From Peribacillus sp. FSL E2-0218 (GTDB taxonomy: Bacteria; Bacillota; Bacilli; Bacillales; DSM-1321), in contig NZ_CP150304.1 in NCBI RefSeq assembly GCF_037992945.1, forward strand, positions 3,785,501 to 3,849,500: a DNA stretch of 64,000 nt, read 5' to 3'. Position 1 is the first letter of the stretch; each line of letters starts with the position of its first letter. Position numbers and translations under genes: made by a program. Under the pieces are notes generated by a model, which was not told the DNA's origin, ran no database searches, and worked only from the letters and a program-made list of their open reading frames with translations. Below, piece by piece: positions 24,058-32,582 of the stretch.

Positions 24058-25737
24058 TTGAAAAGCATTAAAGGAAAGATACTGGCGGCATTTTCACTCA
24101 TCATATCTTTATGTATCATCTTAGGAGCATTCAGTATTTATAGTAGCAACAAGTCACTGAAACATTCGCAAAATATTATTGAAGAGGAACTGCCGATTCT
24201 GATCGAGAGCGAAAAACTGTTATATAATCTTTCCCAAAGAACGGCATTCGCTAGAGCCTACATTTTATACGGCGACGAAAGTTATAAAGAAAAGTTCTTA
24301 CAATATACCGATGATAGCCAAAACATCCAGGAGAAGCTTTTGTCTTTGAGCGATTCGGAGGAAGCGAAGGATTTGATCGAAAAAAGTGTGGATTGGAGGA
24401 CGATGATTGTCGAGCGGGTATTCACCCAATATGAAAAGGGAAATCCGGAACGAGCTAAAGAAATCCTCAAAAACGAAGTGTCACCCATCAGTAACGATAT
24501 AATGGAGGGCTTCAAGGGACTCGCTTCGGAACAGGAGGAATTGATTCAAGCTTCAGGCGAAACCGTCATGGCAAGCGGGAAATCGGTCAAGGTGACTAGC
24601 ATCATCATCTCCATTGCCGCCGTCATCATTGGCACTCTGCTCGCAATCGTCACTGCCCAGCTCATTACCGCTCCCCTCCTTAAAATCAGGGATCGGATGA
24701 AATCGGTGGCAGCCGGAGAGCTGGATCATGATCCGCTGGAACATAAGTCAAATGATGAAATCGGCGAATTAACGGCATCTGCCAATCAAATGCAGAAAAA
24801 CCTCCGTGATACGATCGAAAAAACACTGGCTGTATCCGAATCCGTTTCCAACCAAAGCCAAAGCCTGACACAATCAGCATTTGAAGGGCAGCAGGGCAGC
24901 AAGCAGATCGCCACCACGATGTATGAACTTTCGGAAGGTTCGGAGTCACAAGCCAACCGGGCAACGGAAATGGTCCGCATGATGGAGGATTTCACCGGTA
25001 AGATCGAACAGGCCCATCTTGACGGGGCAGCGGTATTCATGAGTTCAAGCGAAATCCTTACCTTGACAAAGGAAGGAACCATTTTGATGCGCAGTTCAGT
25101 CCAGCAAATGAAAACGGTCGATAGCATCGTCAAGGATGCCGTCGAGCAGGTGAAAGGGCTCGATTCTCGTTCACAGGAAATCTCGCAGCTCGTTCAGGTC
25201 ATCAAGGATATATCCAATCAAACCAACCTCTTGGCCCTGAATGCTGCCATAGAAGCTGCACGAGCTGGCGAACATGGCAAAGGCTTTGCCGTCGTCGCGG
25301 ATGAAGTGCGAAAACTTGCAGAAGAGGTAACCCATTCCGTAGGGGATATTACCGAAATCGTAGGCACTATACAGTCTGGTTCAAAAAACGTCGTCCGCTC
25401 CCTCGAAGATGGTTATTCACAGGTCGATGAGGGGACTAAACAAATTACCCGTACCGGTCAAACCTTTGAGACGATCAATCATTCTGTCGATGACATGAGT
25501 ACGAAAATCCAACATATTACAGATGAATTGAACTATATCTCTACTAATAGTAAAAACATCAATCTGGCCATCGAAGACATCGCAGCCGTTTCAGAACAGT
25601 CCGCAGCAGGGATCGAGCAAGTTTCCGCCTCCGCTCAACAATCCAGCTCGGCTATGGATGAAATCACCAGCCATGCCAGTAAGCTCGAATCTTCAGCGGC
25701 GCAACTGATTGAACAAGTCCAGAATTTCAGGATATGA
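24058..25737 (+). CDS. Methyl-accepting chemotaxis protein (4-helix-bundle sensor)
   Basis: The 559-residue chemoreceptor has TM1 (about 8-28), an extracytoplasmic helical sensor of about 150 residues (4HB_MCP-like, rich in Glu and Lys), and TM2 (about 180-205). A HAMP domain and a long coiled-coil signalling domain follow, with the hairpin tip NQTNLLALNAAIEAARAGEHGKGFAVVADEVRKLAEE. It couples ligand binding to CheA via CheW. The TTG at 24058 is chosen because AAAGGGG lies nine bases upstream; an in-frame TTG at 24037 lacks a site. No chemotaxis gene is nearby, so its ligand is unknown. Confidence 0.92.
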   Translation: MKSIKGKILAAFSLIISLCIILGAFSIYSSNKSLKHSQNIIEEELPILIESEKLLYNLSQRTAFARAYILYGDESYKEKFLQYTDDSQNIQEKLLSLSDSEEAKDLIEKSVDWRTMIVERVFTQYEKGNPERAKEILKNEVSPISNDIMEGFKGLASEQEELIQASGETVMASGKSVKVTSIIISIAAVIIGTLLAIVTAQLITAPLLKIRDRMKSVAAGELDHDPLEHKSNDEIGELTASANQMQKNLRDTIEKTLAVSESVSNQSQSLTQSAFEGQQGSKQIATTMYELSEGSESQANRATEMVRMMEDFTGKIEQAHLDGAAVFMSSSEILTLTKEGTILMRSSVQQMKTVDSIVKDAVEQVKGLDSRSQEISQLVQVIKDISNQTNLLALNAAIEAARAGEHGKGFAVVADEVRKLAEEVTHSVGDITEIVGTIQSGSKNVVRSLEDGYSQVDEGTKQITRTGQTFETINHSVDDMSTKIQHITDELNYISTNSKNINLAIEDIAAVSEQSAAGIEQVSASAQQSSSAMDEITSHASKLESSAAQLIEQVQNFRI

Positions 25738-25741
25738 TATT

Positions 25742-25779
25742 GCCGATTCCCGTCACTTGCAGGCGGGAATCGGCGTTTT
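25742..25779 (+). terminator. Terminator of the chemoreceptor gene
   Basis: Eleven-bp GC-rich stem (25742-25752 with 25764-25774) and a short T run. The following 25780-26164 is AT-rich, with a TATAAT at about 25915, and no gene. Confidence 0.85.
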
Positions 25780-26164
25780 CCCTATGGCGGGGTTGTTTTA
25801 TTTTCGTCGATTCGGGGAATGAATCACTATGGACATAAAAAAAACATTAGTGACACTCTCTATCAATAGAAAGCAAGAATCAATATTTTGCTCCATTATC
25901 AGAATATTTAGTGTATAATAGATTTATCCAAAGGAATTTTTTTACTATTAAAGAAATGAAACCATGCCTTCGTTTCCTTTTTTCGAAACCCAGGCATATC
26001 TAACCACCAGGATTAATGTAAGGTTCTCTTATACATTATCTTTTTAAGTCTTTACTATCATAAATATCCATTATTTTCTCCAAAATTGTAAAAAAAGGTT
26101 AATATTCACCCGCTTTATGTTACTATTAAACTAAGACCTTTTAACCCCACAAGGAGGAATTCAT

Positions 26165-26377
26165 ATGAAGCATCTATTTAGATTCGTAGCAGAGTTTAAC
26201 GAAAGGAAAGCACTCGAACGGGAAACCGACGAATTCTTTCGCAAAGAATACGAAAATTATATGAAGCTCCATCCTGAAAACGGAGCAAAAAAGAGATTAG
26301 CTCCTAAACTATATGTTATTGATGGTGGTAAAAAAGGCGCTCCTCATTCGTTTTCTGATAGAAAGAAATCCAGTTAA
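26165..26377 (+). CDS. 70-residue hypothetical protein
   Basis: The ATG follows AAGGAGGAATTCAT, a near-ideal ribosome binding site. The product is very hydrophilic, with alternating acidic and basic residues in the first half (FNERKALERETDEFFRKEYENY, likely helical) and a basic C-terminal tail (KKRLAPKLYVIDGGKKG). A strong terminator follows about 80 bases downstream, so it is an independent small transcription unit. I do not recognise a family. Confidence 0.65.
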   Translation: MKHLFRFVAEFNERKALERETDEFFRKEYENYMKLHPENGAKKRLAPKLYVIDGGKKGAPHSFSDRKKSS

Positions 26378-26456
26378 CCCTATTTCTTTTACACTCATCC
26401 GTAAGATCCTAATCACATCCGCAAAACACAATCCATTTAGAGAAAATATATTAACG

Positions 26457-26487
26457 AAAAGCTCAGGATTCAGTTCTGGGCTTTTTT
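26457..26487 (+). terminator. Terminator after the 70-residue gene
   Basis: A 12-bp stem including G-U pairs (26457-26468 with 26474-26485) ends in six T. From here to 27134 there is about 650 bases of AT-rich intergenic DNA before the capsule operon. A weak TTGACC/TAAAAT pair (27056-27082, spacing 15) is the only promoter candidate I saw. Confidence 0.8.
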
Positions 26488-27134
26488 GATTTTTCGATTC
26501 TTCTATTAACACTATATTAATAGAAGAAACTAGGTATTTTTTTATAAAATGGATTAACTTTAGCATTTTTCATGTTTCAGGTAATGGTTCACAAAATAGG
26601 CAAATCGGTTTTTATTGTGTAAAAACCCAAAAAACCGTAAAAAAAGAGCTGTGTTCTTTTACTCATCTTTAAACATATTCAAAACAGTCTAAATAATTGA
26701 GTCGATAGACGCAATATCTTACATTGAATGACAAATGAATAATTAATGTTACACAAGCAGCAAATACATGGGTAAAAACAATTATCTACGTGTAATAAAG
26801 GTCACTCCTAAAGACTATTTATTATATAAATATAGTCATTAAGAATCGGGTTCAAATACTCATTTATTGACATTTGTTCTCTTAATATAGTGTTCCTATT
26901 ACAACTACCATATTTTAGTGTAAAAAAATCGAGGCATTCCCCAGTTCCCTCCCCTATCTTTAGACTCATAAAACAATTCCTTCCATTAGATATTATTACA
27001 CTTCTATATACATTTATTTGCAAAAAATGAGAATAACTATATTACGATAGAATAATTGACCCTTGCCTATTAAGTTTAAAATCATGTAGTGTGTATTCAG
27101 TAAATCAAATATGTGAAAAAAGAGAGGGTAAAAA

Positions 27135-28316
27135 ATGGCACCAATACTTATATGTGCGATCTTTTTGCTTGGCTATGGCCTAGTTGAACAAAAGCGCCAT
27201 CAGAAACGTCTCGACTCCATTCCGGTAAGAGTGAATGTGAATGGGATTCGCGGAAAATCGACTGTAACGCGTCTGATAACAGGTGTAATTCAAGAAGCCA
27301 AGTATAAAACAGTAGGAAAAACGACCGGAACCTCAGCAAGGATGATTTATTGGTTTACGGACAAAGAAAAACCGATCATACGGCGCCCGGAGGGACCGAA
27401 CATTGGCGAACAACGGCGTGTCGTCAAGGAGGTGGCTGATTTAGGCACGGAAGCACTAGTTTGTGAATGTATGGCCGTTCAGCCTGATTATCAACTAATC
27501 TTCCAAAATAAAATGATTCAAGCCAATATCGGGGTCATCGTGAATGTACTGGAAGACCATATGGATGTCATGGGTCCGACTTTGGACGAGGTTGCCGAAG
27601 CATTCACTGCTACCATCCCCTATAATGGTCACTTAATCACCATCGAAAGTGAGTATCTGGACTTTTTCAAAAATATTGCCAAGGAACGCAACACAAAGGT
27701 GATTGTCGCTGATAATTCCAGAATCTCGGAAGAGTTCCTGCGAGAATTCGACTATATGGTCTTTCCGGATAACGCTTCACTCGCTTTGGCCGTTGCGGAA
27801 GCTTTGGGCATCGATGAAAAAACAGCCTTTCGCGGCATGTTGAATGCACATCCCGATCCAGGCGCCATGCGGATCACCAAATTCGGGAATCCAGGACAGC
27901 CTACATACTTTGTAAATGGTTTTGCTGCAAATGACGCATCATCGACTTTGAATATCTGGGAACGTGTCAATACGTTTGGATACAGCACAGAACCTCCTAT
28001 CGTCATCATGAACTGCCGGCCTGACCGTGTGGACCGTACCGAGCAGTTTGCAAGAGATGTATTGCCTTACATAAAATCCACCATCGTCATTGCCATTGGT
28101 GAAACGACATCACCGATCACCCGGGCATTCGAACAAGGGAAATTGGATACCAATGAGTATTGGGATCTGGAAAACTGGACGACGGAAGAAATCGTCGCCC
28201 GTCTCAGCCCAGCCATGAAAAACCGCGTCGTATACGGTGTCGGTAACATACATGGTGCAGCGGAACCATTAATTGAAGCATTCATGAAATCTAAAACAAA
28301 GCAAAAAGCGAGTTAA
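27135..28316 (+). CDS. pgsB: Poly-gamma-glutamate synthase PgsB/CapB
   Basis: This 393-residue amide ligase of the Mur-ligase type has an N-terminal membrane helix (PILICAIFLLGYGLVE), then a P-loop NGIRGKSTVTR (about 36-46), the LVCECMAVQPDYQ and NVLEDHMDVMG motifs, and NCRPDRVDRTEQF. It uses ATP to join glutamates through gamma-carboxyl groups at the membrane. GAGAGGG precedes the ATG. It is the first gene of a five-gene operon in capB-C-A-D-E order, preceded by a long AT-rich leader region. Confidence 0.96.
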   Translation: MAPILICAIFLLGYGLVEQKRHQKRLDSIPVRVNVNGIRGKSTVTRLITGVIQEAKYKTVGKTTGTSARMIYWFTDKEKPIIRRPEGPNIGEQRRVVKEVADLGTEALVCECMAVQPDYQLIFQNKMIQANIGVIVNVLEDHMDVMGPTLDEVAEAFTATIPYNGHLITIESEYLDFFKNIAKERNTKVIVADNSRISEEFLREFDYMVFPDNASLALAVAEALGIDEKTAFRGMLNAHPDPGAMRITKFGNPGQPTYFVNGFAANDASSTLNIWERVNTFGYSTEPPIVIMNCRPDRVDRTEQFARDVLPYIKSTIVIAIGETTSPITRAFEQGKLDTNEYWDLENWTTEEIVARLSPAMKNRVVYGVGNIHGAAEPLIEAFMKSKTKQKAS

Positions 28317-28331
28317 GTAGGAGGAACCTTA

Positions 28332-28781
28332 ATGTTTGGATCGGATTTATATGTAGCCCTAGTATTGGGAGTAACGCTTAGCCTTATTTTTTCAGAAAAA
28401 ACGGGTGTCGTGCCCGCAGGACTTATCGTGCCAGGTTATTTGGCACTCGTATTTGATCAATGGGAAATCATGCTGGTCATCATGATCATCAGTGTCGTCA
28501 CGTATTTAATCGTCACCCACGGCCTTTCAAGATGGGTGATTTTATATGGAAGAAGAAAATTCGCAGCGATGATGGTGACAGGAATTTGCCTGAAGCTACT
28601 ATTGGACTTCGTCTATCCCGTCATGCCATTTGAAATATTCGAGTTTCGGGGAATCGGGATAATCGTACCTGGCTTGATCGCGAATACCATTCAAAGACAA
28701 GGAATGCCATTAACACTTGGCAGCACGCTTTTATTATCCGGCTTAACTTTCGGTTTAATGAACGTGTATTACCTATTCTGA
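28332..28781 (+). CDS. pgsC: Poly-gamma-glutamate biosynthesis protein PgsC/CapC
   Basis: This 149-residue integral membrane protein has four to five hydrophobic segments and the family motifs FSEKTGVVPAGLIVPGYLAL and GIIVPGLIANTIQRQG. It is an essential partner of PgsB in the membrane polymerase complex. It begins 15 bases after pgsB with GTAGGAGG upstream and is followed ten bases later by pgsA. Confidence 0.96.
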   Translation: MFGSDLYVALVLGVTLSLIFSEKTGVVPAGLIVPGYLALVFDQWEIMLVIMIISVVTYLIVTHGLSRWVILYGRRKFAAMMVTGICLKLLLDFVYPVMPFEIFEFRGIGIIVPGLIANTIQRQGMPLTLGSTLLLSGLTFGLMNVYYLF

Positions 28782-28791
28782 GGTGCATAAG

Positions 28792-30039
28792 ATGAAACGG
28801 ACTTTAAACGCTAAAGAAAAAACACTTATTTTTATTAAACGGACGAAGAAAAATAACCTTAAATACGCTGGTATCATCCTGCCGATCTTATTGATCGCCT
28901 TAGTCATCACCACGTGGATGGGACGGGCAGAGGAAGTGAAAACGGTCGCTCCCGAATCCGATCATCCATCGACGATGACAATGGTCGGTGATGTGATGAT
29001 GGGTCGTTATGTGGAGGAAGTGACGGAAAAACACGGGTATGATTACCTGTTCCGTTACATGAAACCCTATTTTGCCGATTCGGACTATGTCAGTGGAAAT
29101 TATGAACACCCAGCTTTAAAAGAAGAGGCATCCAGCTACAAGGAAGCCGATACAGCCATCAGGTTAAACTCCAATAAAAGCGGCGTCAAAGCGGTCAAGG
29201 ATGCAGGCTTTTCTGTCATGACCCTCGCCAATAACCATATGATGGACTTTGAGGAGCAAGGGCTGCTGGATACGATTGATCAATTCAAACGGACCGATAT
29301 GGACTTTGTTGGTGTTGGAAAAAACACCGCCGAGGCTAAAGCTAGCATCGACTATGCTGATGTTAACGGCGTGCGGGTGGCAACTCTTGGCTTCACCGAT
29401 GTGTATGGCAAGGATGCCGTACCGACGGATACTCAAGCCGGGATTTTGAATTCAAATCCTGATTTATTGTTTGAAATGATCGGAAAAGCAAAGGATGCCA
29501 AGCAAGGCAATGCAGACTTGGTTGTCGTGAATATGCATTGGGGTCAGGAATATTCCACATCCGCAACCTTGCGCCAAAAAGACTTGGCCAAAGCGGTCAT
29601 CGACGCGGGGGCTGACATCATTATCGGGCATCATCCCCATGTCCTTCAGTCGTTTGACGTTTATAAGGACGGTATCATTTTCTATAGTTTAGGTAACTTC
29701 ATATTCGATCAAGGCTGGACACGGACAAAGGATTCCGCCATGGTCCAATACCATTTGGCGGAGGACGGAAAAGCATCAATCGATGTCGTTCCCCTGCAAA
29801 TAGAAGAGGCCACACCAAGGCCAGCAACCTCGAAAGCGGACCGATCCCGGGTTTACCGACAGCTGACGAAGGAAACGGGTAAGAACGTGCAATGGTCGAA
29901 AAAAGCGGATCATATCGAAATCAACATCAACCACAAAAAGGTAATCGACCATAAAACAGAGCGTGAACAAGCGGAAAAAGCAGCGGATGCAAAAAAAGCT
30001 GCCCAAGCGAAACAAAAGGACATACAGCCCATTCAATAG
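28792..30039 (+). CDS. pgsA: Poly-gamma-glutamate export protein PgsA/CapA
   Basis: This 415-residue protein has one N-terminal membrane segment (about 27-44) and a large outside domain of the CapA metallophosphatase-like family: MVGDVMMGRYVEE, LANNHMMDFEEQG, VNMHWGQEYS and IIGHHPHVLQ. It is required for polymer export. The ATG at 28792 has GAGGTG seven bases upstream; the GTG at 28783 is inside that site. The C-terminal tail is an Ala/Lys-rich helix (EREQAEKAADAKKAAQAK), probably exposed. Confidence 0.95.
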   Translation: MKRTLNAKEKTLIFIKRTKKNNLKYAGIILPILLIALVITTWMGRAEEVKTVAPESDHPSTMTMVGDVMMGRYVEEVTEKHGYDYLFRYMKPYFADSDYVSGNYEHPALKEEASSYKEADTAIRLNSNKSGVKAVKDAGFSVMTLANNHMMDFEEQGLLDTIDQFKRTDMDFVGVGKNTAEAKASIDYADVNGVRVATLGFTDVYGKDAVPTDTQAGILNSNPDLLFEMIGKAKDAKQGNADLVVVNMHWGQEYSTSATLRQKDLAKAVIDAGADIIIGHHPHVLQSFDVYKDGIIFYSLGNFIFDQGWTRTKDSAMVQYHLAEDGKASIDVVPLQIEEATPRPATSKADRSRVYRQLTKETGKNVQWSKKADHIEININHKKVIDHKTEREQAEKAADAKKAAQAKQKDIQPIQ

Positions 30040-30111
30040 GGAACGATTGACTACTACGTGAACAAGAGAGACACACAACTTAGATACTCACCGAAAAAGG
30101 GGGATCCAACG

Positions 30112-31686
30112 ATGATTAACCATATGACGAGAAAAGTGCTCCTTTCCCTTTGCATGCTCATATATATTGCAGGATGCTCGAAGTCACCCCCTAATTCTGA
30201 CACGAATGACCCAATTGATGATAAATCCTATGGAGTCAGTTCTTCCAACCCGATCGCAATAGAGGTGGGAATGAAGATATTGAATAACGGAGGCACGGCG
30301 GCCGATGCCGCCATTGCGGTTTCCTATGCATTGGGGGTAACCGAGCCTTATGGATCTGGTATAGGCGGTGGCGGCGGCATGCTGATTGCCCCTAAATCCG
30401 GCAAACCGAATTTCATCGATTATCGGGAATCCTCTCCGGAAGACCCAAGTTCAAGACACCAAACGGGGATACCCGGCTTAGTGGCCGGCATGCAGGTTAT
30501 CCACGATAAATATGGAAGCGTACCGATGGAAGATCTCATCCAGCCGGCAGTCGATTTGGCACAAGACGGGTTTAAAGTGAACGACATGTTATCCGCACGC
30601 TTGGCTGAAGCCGAACCAAGGCTTTCATCCGATGAAACTTCACTGTTCTACCCGGATGGCGAGGCTCTTGAACCAGGCGAGACGCTAAGACAGGAAAAGC
30701 TTGCCGATACATTGAAGGAAATTCAACAAGAAGGCCCTGATGGTTTCTATAAAGGGGAAATCGCCCGGGATATAAAAAAAGAAACAGACGTCGACTTGAT
30801 GGATTTAAAGCGCTATGAAGTGAAAGAACGGGAACCGGTTCAGGGAACATTTGCAGGGTACGACGTTTGGACGGCCCCTCCCCCCTTTTCAGGCGTAACA
30901 GTTCTTGAGATGTTAAAACTTGCCGAGGAAGCGAACCTTGGTGATGCAAAAAGCAAATCAGCTTATATGAAAGTACTGGGGGCCATCACCCATACCGCTT
31001 ACGAAGATCGGATCGACCATATCGGGGACGGAACCAGCCCAGCTAAAGCGGAACAGCTGCTCTCCCCCATCCACATAACCAATCTTAACCAAAAAATCAA
31101 AAATGGTGGCTGGGAATATAAACAATCGCATGAATCGGAAGAACATGAAAGCACCACACATTTTGTGATCATGGATAAGTATGGCACGATCGTTTCTGCA
31201 ACAAATACGCTTAGTAACTTTTTTGGATCGGGTGACTATACGAATGGATTCTTCCTTAATGATCAACTGAAAAACTTCGGTTCAGACTTGAATGATCAAG
31301 AGGCTTATAAACGATCCAGAACGTTCACATCACCTACCATTCTCAAAAAAACCGGGCAGGAATCGATTGGGATCGGTTTACCCGGCGGCGATAGGATTCC
31401 CCAAGTATTGATGCAGGTTCTTTACTCATATTCCGAGAAAGAAGGCTCTTTCCAGGATATCATCGACCGTAAACGTTTCGTCTTTGATGGAAAGAACATT
31501 CACACAGAGACAAGACTGTCGAAAGAAACGATATCTGATCTGGAAGATTCAGGATATGAAGTCATTCACGATACAAACCCCATGTTTTATGGCGGAGTTC
31601 AAGTTCTCGCAAGAAACGAGCACAACGGACGGTTATCCGGAGCTGGGGATAAGCGAAGAAACGGAAGTTGGAAAGCACATCAATAA
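30112..31686 (+). CDS. capD: Gamma-glutamyltranspeptidase CapD-like (PGA depolymerase/anchoring)
   Basis: This 524-residue Ntn hydrolase has a lipoprotein signal with a probable lipobox Cys22 (YIAGC). The N-terminal part carries NNGGTAADAAIAVSYALGV. The autocleavage and catalytic Thr348 lies in ESTTHFVIMD. The glycine motif lies near GIGLPGGDRIPQ. In B. anthracis, CapD cuts poly-gamma-glutamate and links it covalently to peptidoglycan, and it has the same length and gene position. The ATG at 30112 has AAGGGGG upstream; the frame opens earlier at 30058 without one. Its presence in the synthase operon suggests a wall-attached capsule rather than free polymer. Confidence 0.92.
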   Translation: MINHMTRKVLLSLCMLIYIAGCSKSPPNSDTNDPIDDKSYGVSSSNPIAIEVGMKILNNGGTAADAAIAVSYALGVTEPYGSGIGGGGGMLIAPKSGKPNFIDYRESSPEDPSSRHQTGIPGLVAGMQVIHDKYGSVPMEDLIQPAVDLAQDGFKVNDMLSARLAEAEPRLSSDETSLFYPDGEALEPGETLRQEKLADTLKEIQQEGPDGFYKGEIARDIKKETDVDLMDLKRYEVKEREPVQGTFAGYDVWTAPPPFSGVTVLEMLKLAEEANLGDAKSKSAYMKVLGAITHTAYEDRIDHIGDGTSPAKAEQLLSPIHITNLNQKIKNGGWEYKQSHESEEHESTTHFVIMDKYGTIVSATNTLSNFFGSGDYTNGFFLNDQLKNFGSDLNDQEAYKRSRTFTSPTILKKTGQESIGIGLPGGDRIPQVLMQVLYSYSEKEGSFQDIIDRKRFVFDGKNIHTETRLSKETISDLEDSGYEVIHDTNPMFYGGVQVLARNEHNGRLSGAGDKRRNGSWKAHQ

Positions 31687-31722
31687 AAATGCAGTTTGAA
31701 TACAATATAAGGGGGCGAGATA

Positions 31723-31872
31723 ATGAATATCGCAAAAAAAATAACGAGCTGGGTCATACCTGTTATTCTCATTGCAGCCCTGCTTGTGACGATGAATACA
31801 TTCAAACGGACCGAAACTTTAACACCTGACGAACAAAAGAAAATCGAACGATATACGACAGTTGAAAAATGA
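31723..31872 (+). CDS. capE: Small capsule protein CapE/PgsE
   Basis: This 49-residue protein reads MNIAKKITSWVIPVILIAAL and onward, with one membrane helix (about 8-26) and a charged tail (LTPDEQKKIERYTTVEK). GGGGGCGAGATA precedes the ATG. Position, length and topology match CapE of B. anthracis and PgsE of B. subtilis, which stimulate polymer production and stabilise the complex. A terminator follows immediately, so this is the last gene of the operon. Confidence 0.88.
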   Translation: MNIAKKITSWVIPVILIAALLVTMNTFKRTETLTPDEQKKIERYTTVEK

Positions 31873-31902
31873 AAAAGCCGGGGCTGATACCCCGCTTTTT
31901 TA
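31872..31902 (+). terminator. Terminator of the capsule operon
   Basis: AAAAAGCCGGGG pairs with CCCCGCTTTTT with one bulged C, and seven T follow. Confidence 0.8.
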
Positions 31903-31938
31903 TTTTCGCCATTAAACTACGAAAACCGGAGGATCGCC

Positions 31939-32571
31939 ATGACTTCTACTAGCTACAGAAATTTCGCCGAGCTTACAAATAATGAACAAGAATTCCTCGA
32001 TTATCGCATCATCGCTTATCACAGGAATCCGGTTATTGCCGTCCTTGCCATCCATGGCGGGAATATTGAACCTGGAACCAGTGAACTGGCTGTCGCCCTT
32101 GGCGAAAGAATGGGTGCGAGCACCTATTCTTTCGAAGGACTGAAATCCCGGGGAAACCAGATCCTTCATATAAAGTCCAGTTTGTTCAATGAACCGGTCG
32201 GGGTGTCCATGGCGGCGGATGCAGAAACCACCCTTACCATTCATGGACACCGCAACGAACAGGCTTCGTTCGTTTACATCGGAGGGCGGAATGAAACCTT
32301 CAAGAACGTGATCAAGCATTCGCTGAATCGAGCTGGATTTCAAACATATGACGCCCCTAGGCGCCTTTCGGGCACGAATGCAAGCAACATCACGAACAGC
32401 TGCAAAATGGGTGCCGGCGTACAGTTGGAGCTTTCCACAAAGCTTCGGAAAAGCTTGTTCGAAGGCCATGACTTTAGCAGCAAGAACAGGACCAATCACT
32501 CGGAATCCTTTCACCGCTTCGTTCACGCACTTGAAACAGGGGCCCTCACTTATAAACGGTTTATCATGTGA
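31939..32571 (+). CDS. Poly-gamma-glutamate hydrolase family protein (PghP/YjqB-like)
   Basis: This 210-residue protein belongs to the PghP (DUF867) family of zinc peptidases that cut gamma-glutamyl bonds. Metal and catalytic motifs include AIHGGNIEPGTSELA (His near 39), TLTIHGHRNEQ (His pair near 102-104), and GVQLELSTKLRKSLFE with the probable catalytic Glu. There is no signal peptide, which is typical of the family, whose phage members are released by lysis. It lies 66 bases after capE behind a terminator, so it may be separately expressed. Its place beside a PGA operon suggests polymer turnover. Confidence 0.85.
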   Translation: MTSTSYRNFAELTNNEQEFLDYRIIAYHRNPVIAVLAIHGGNIEPGTSELAVALGERMGASTYSFEGLKSRGNQILHIKSSLFNEPVGVSMAADAETTLTIHGHRNEQASFVYIGGRNETFKNVIKHSLNRAGFQTYDAPRRLSGTNASNITNSCKMGAGVQLELSTKLRKSLFEGHDFSSKNRTNHSESFHRFVHALETGALTYKRFIM

Positions 32572-32582
32572 CAAGGAACGGT

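Noticed and set aside
26808..27023. 71-codon minus-strand frame upstream of the capsule operon
   Set aside because: It lies in AT-rich sequence with no ribosome binding site and no recognisable features.
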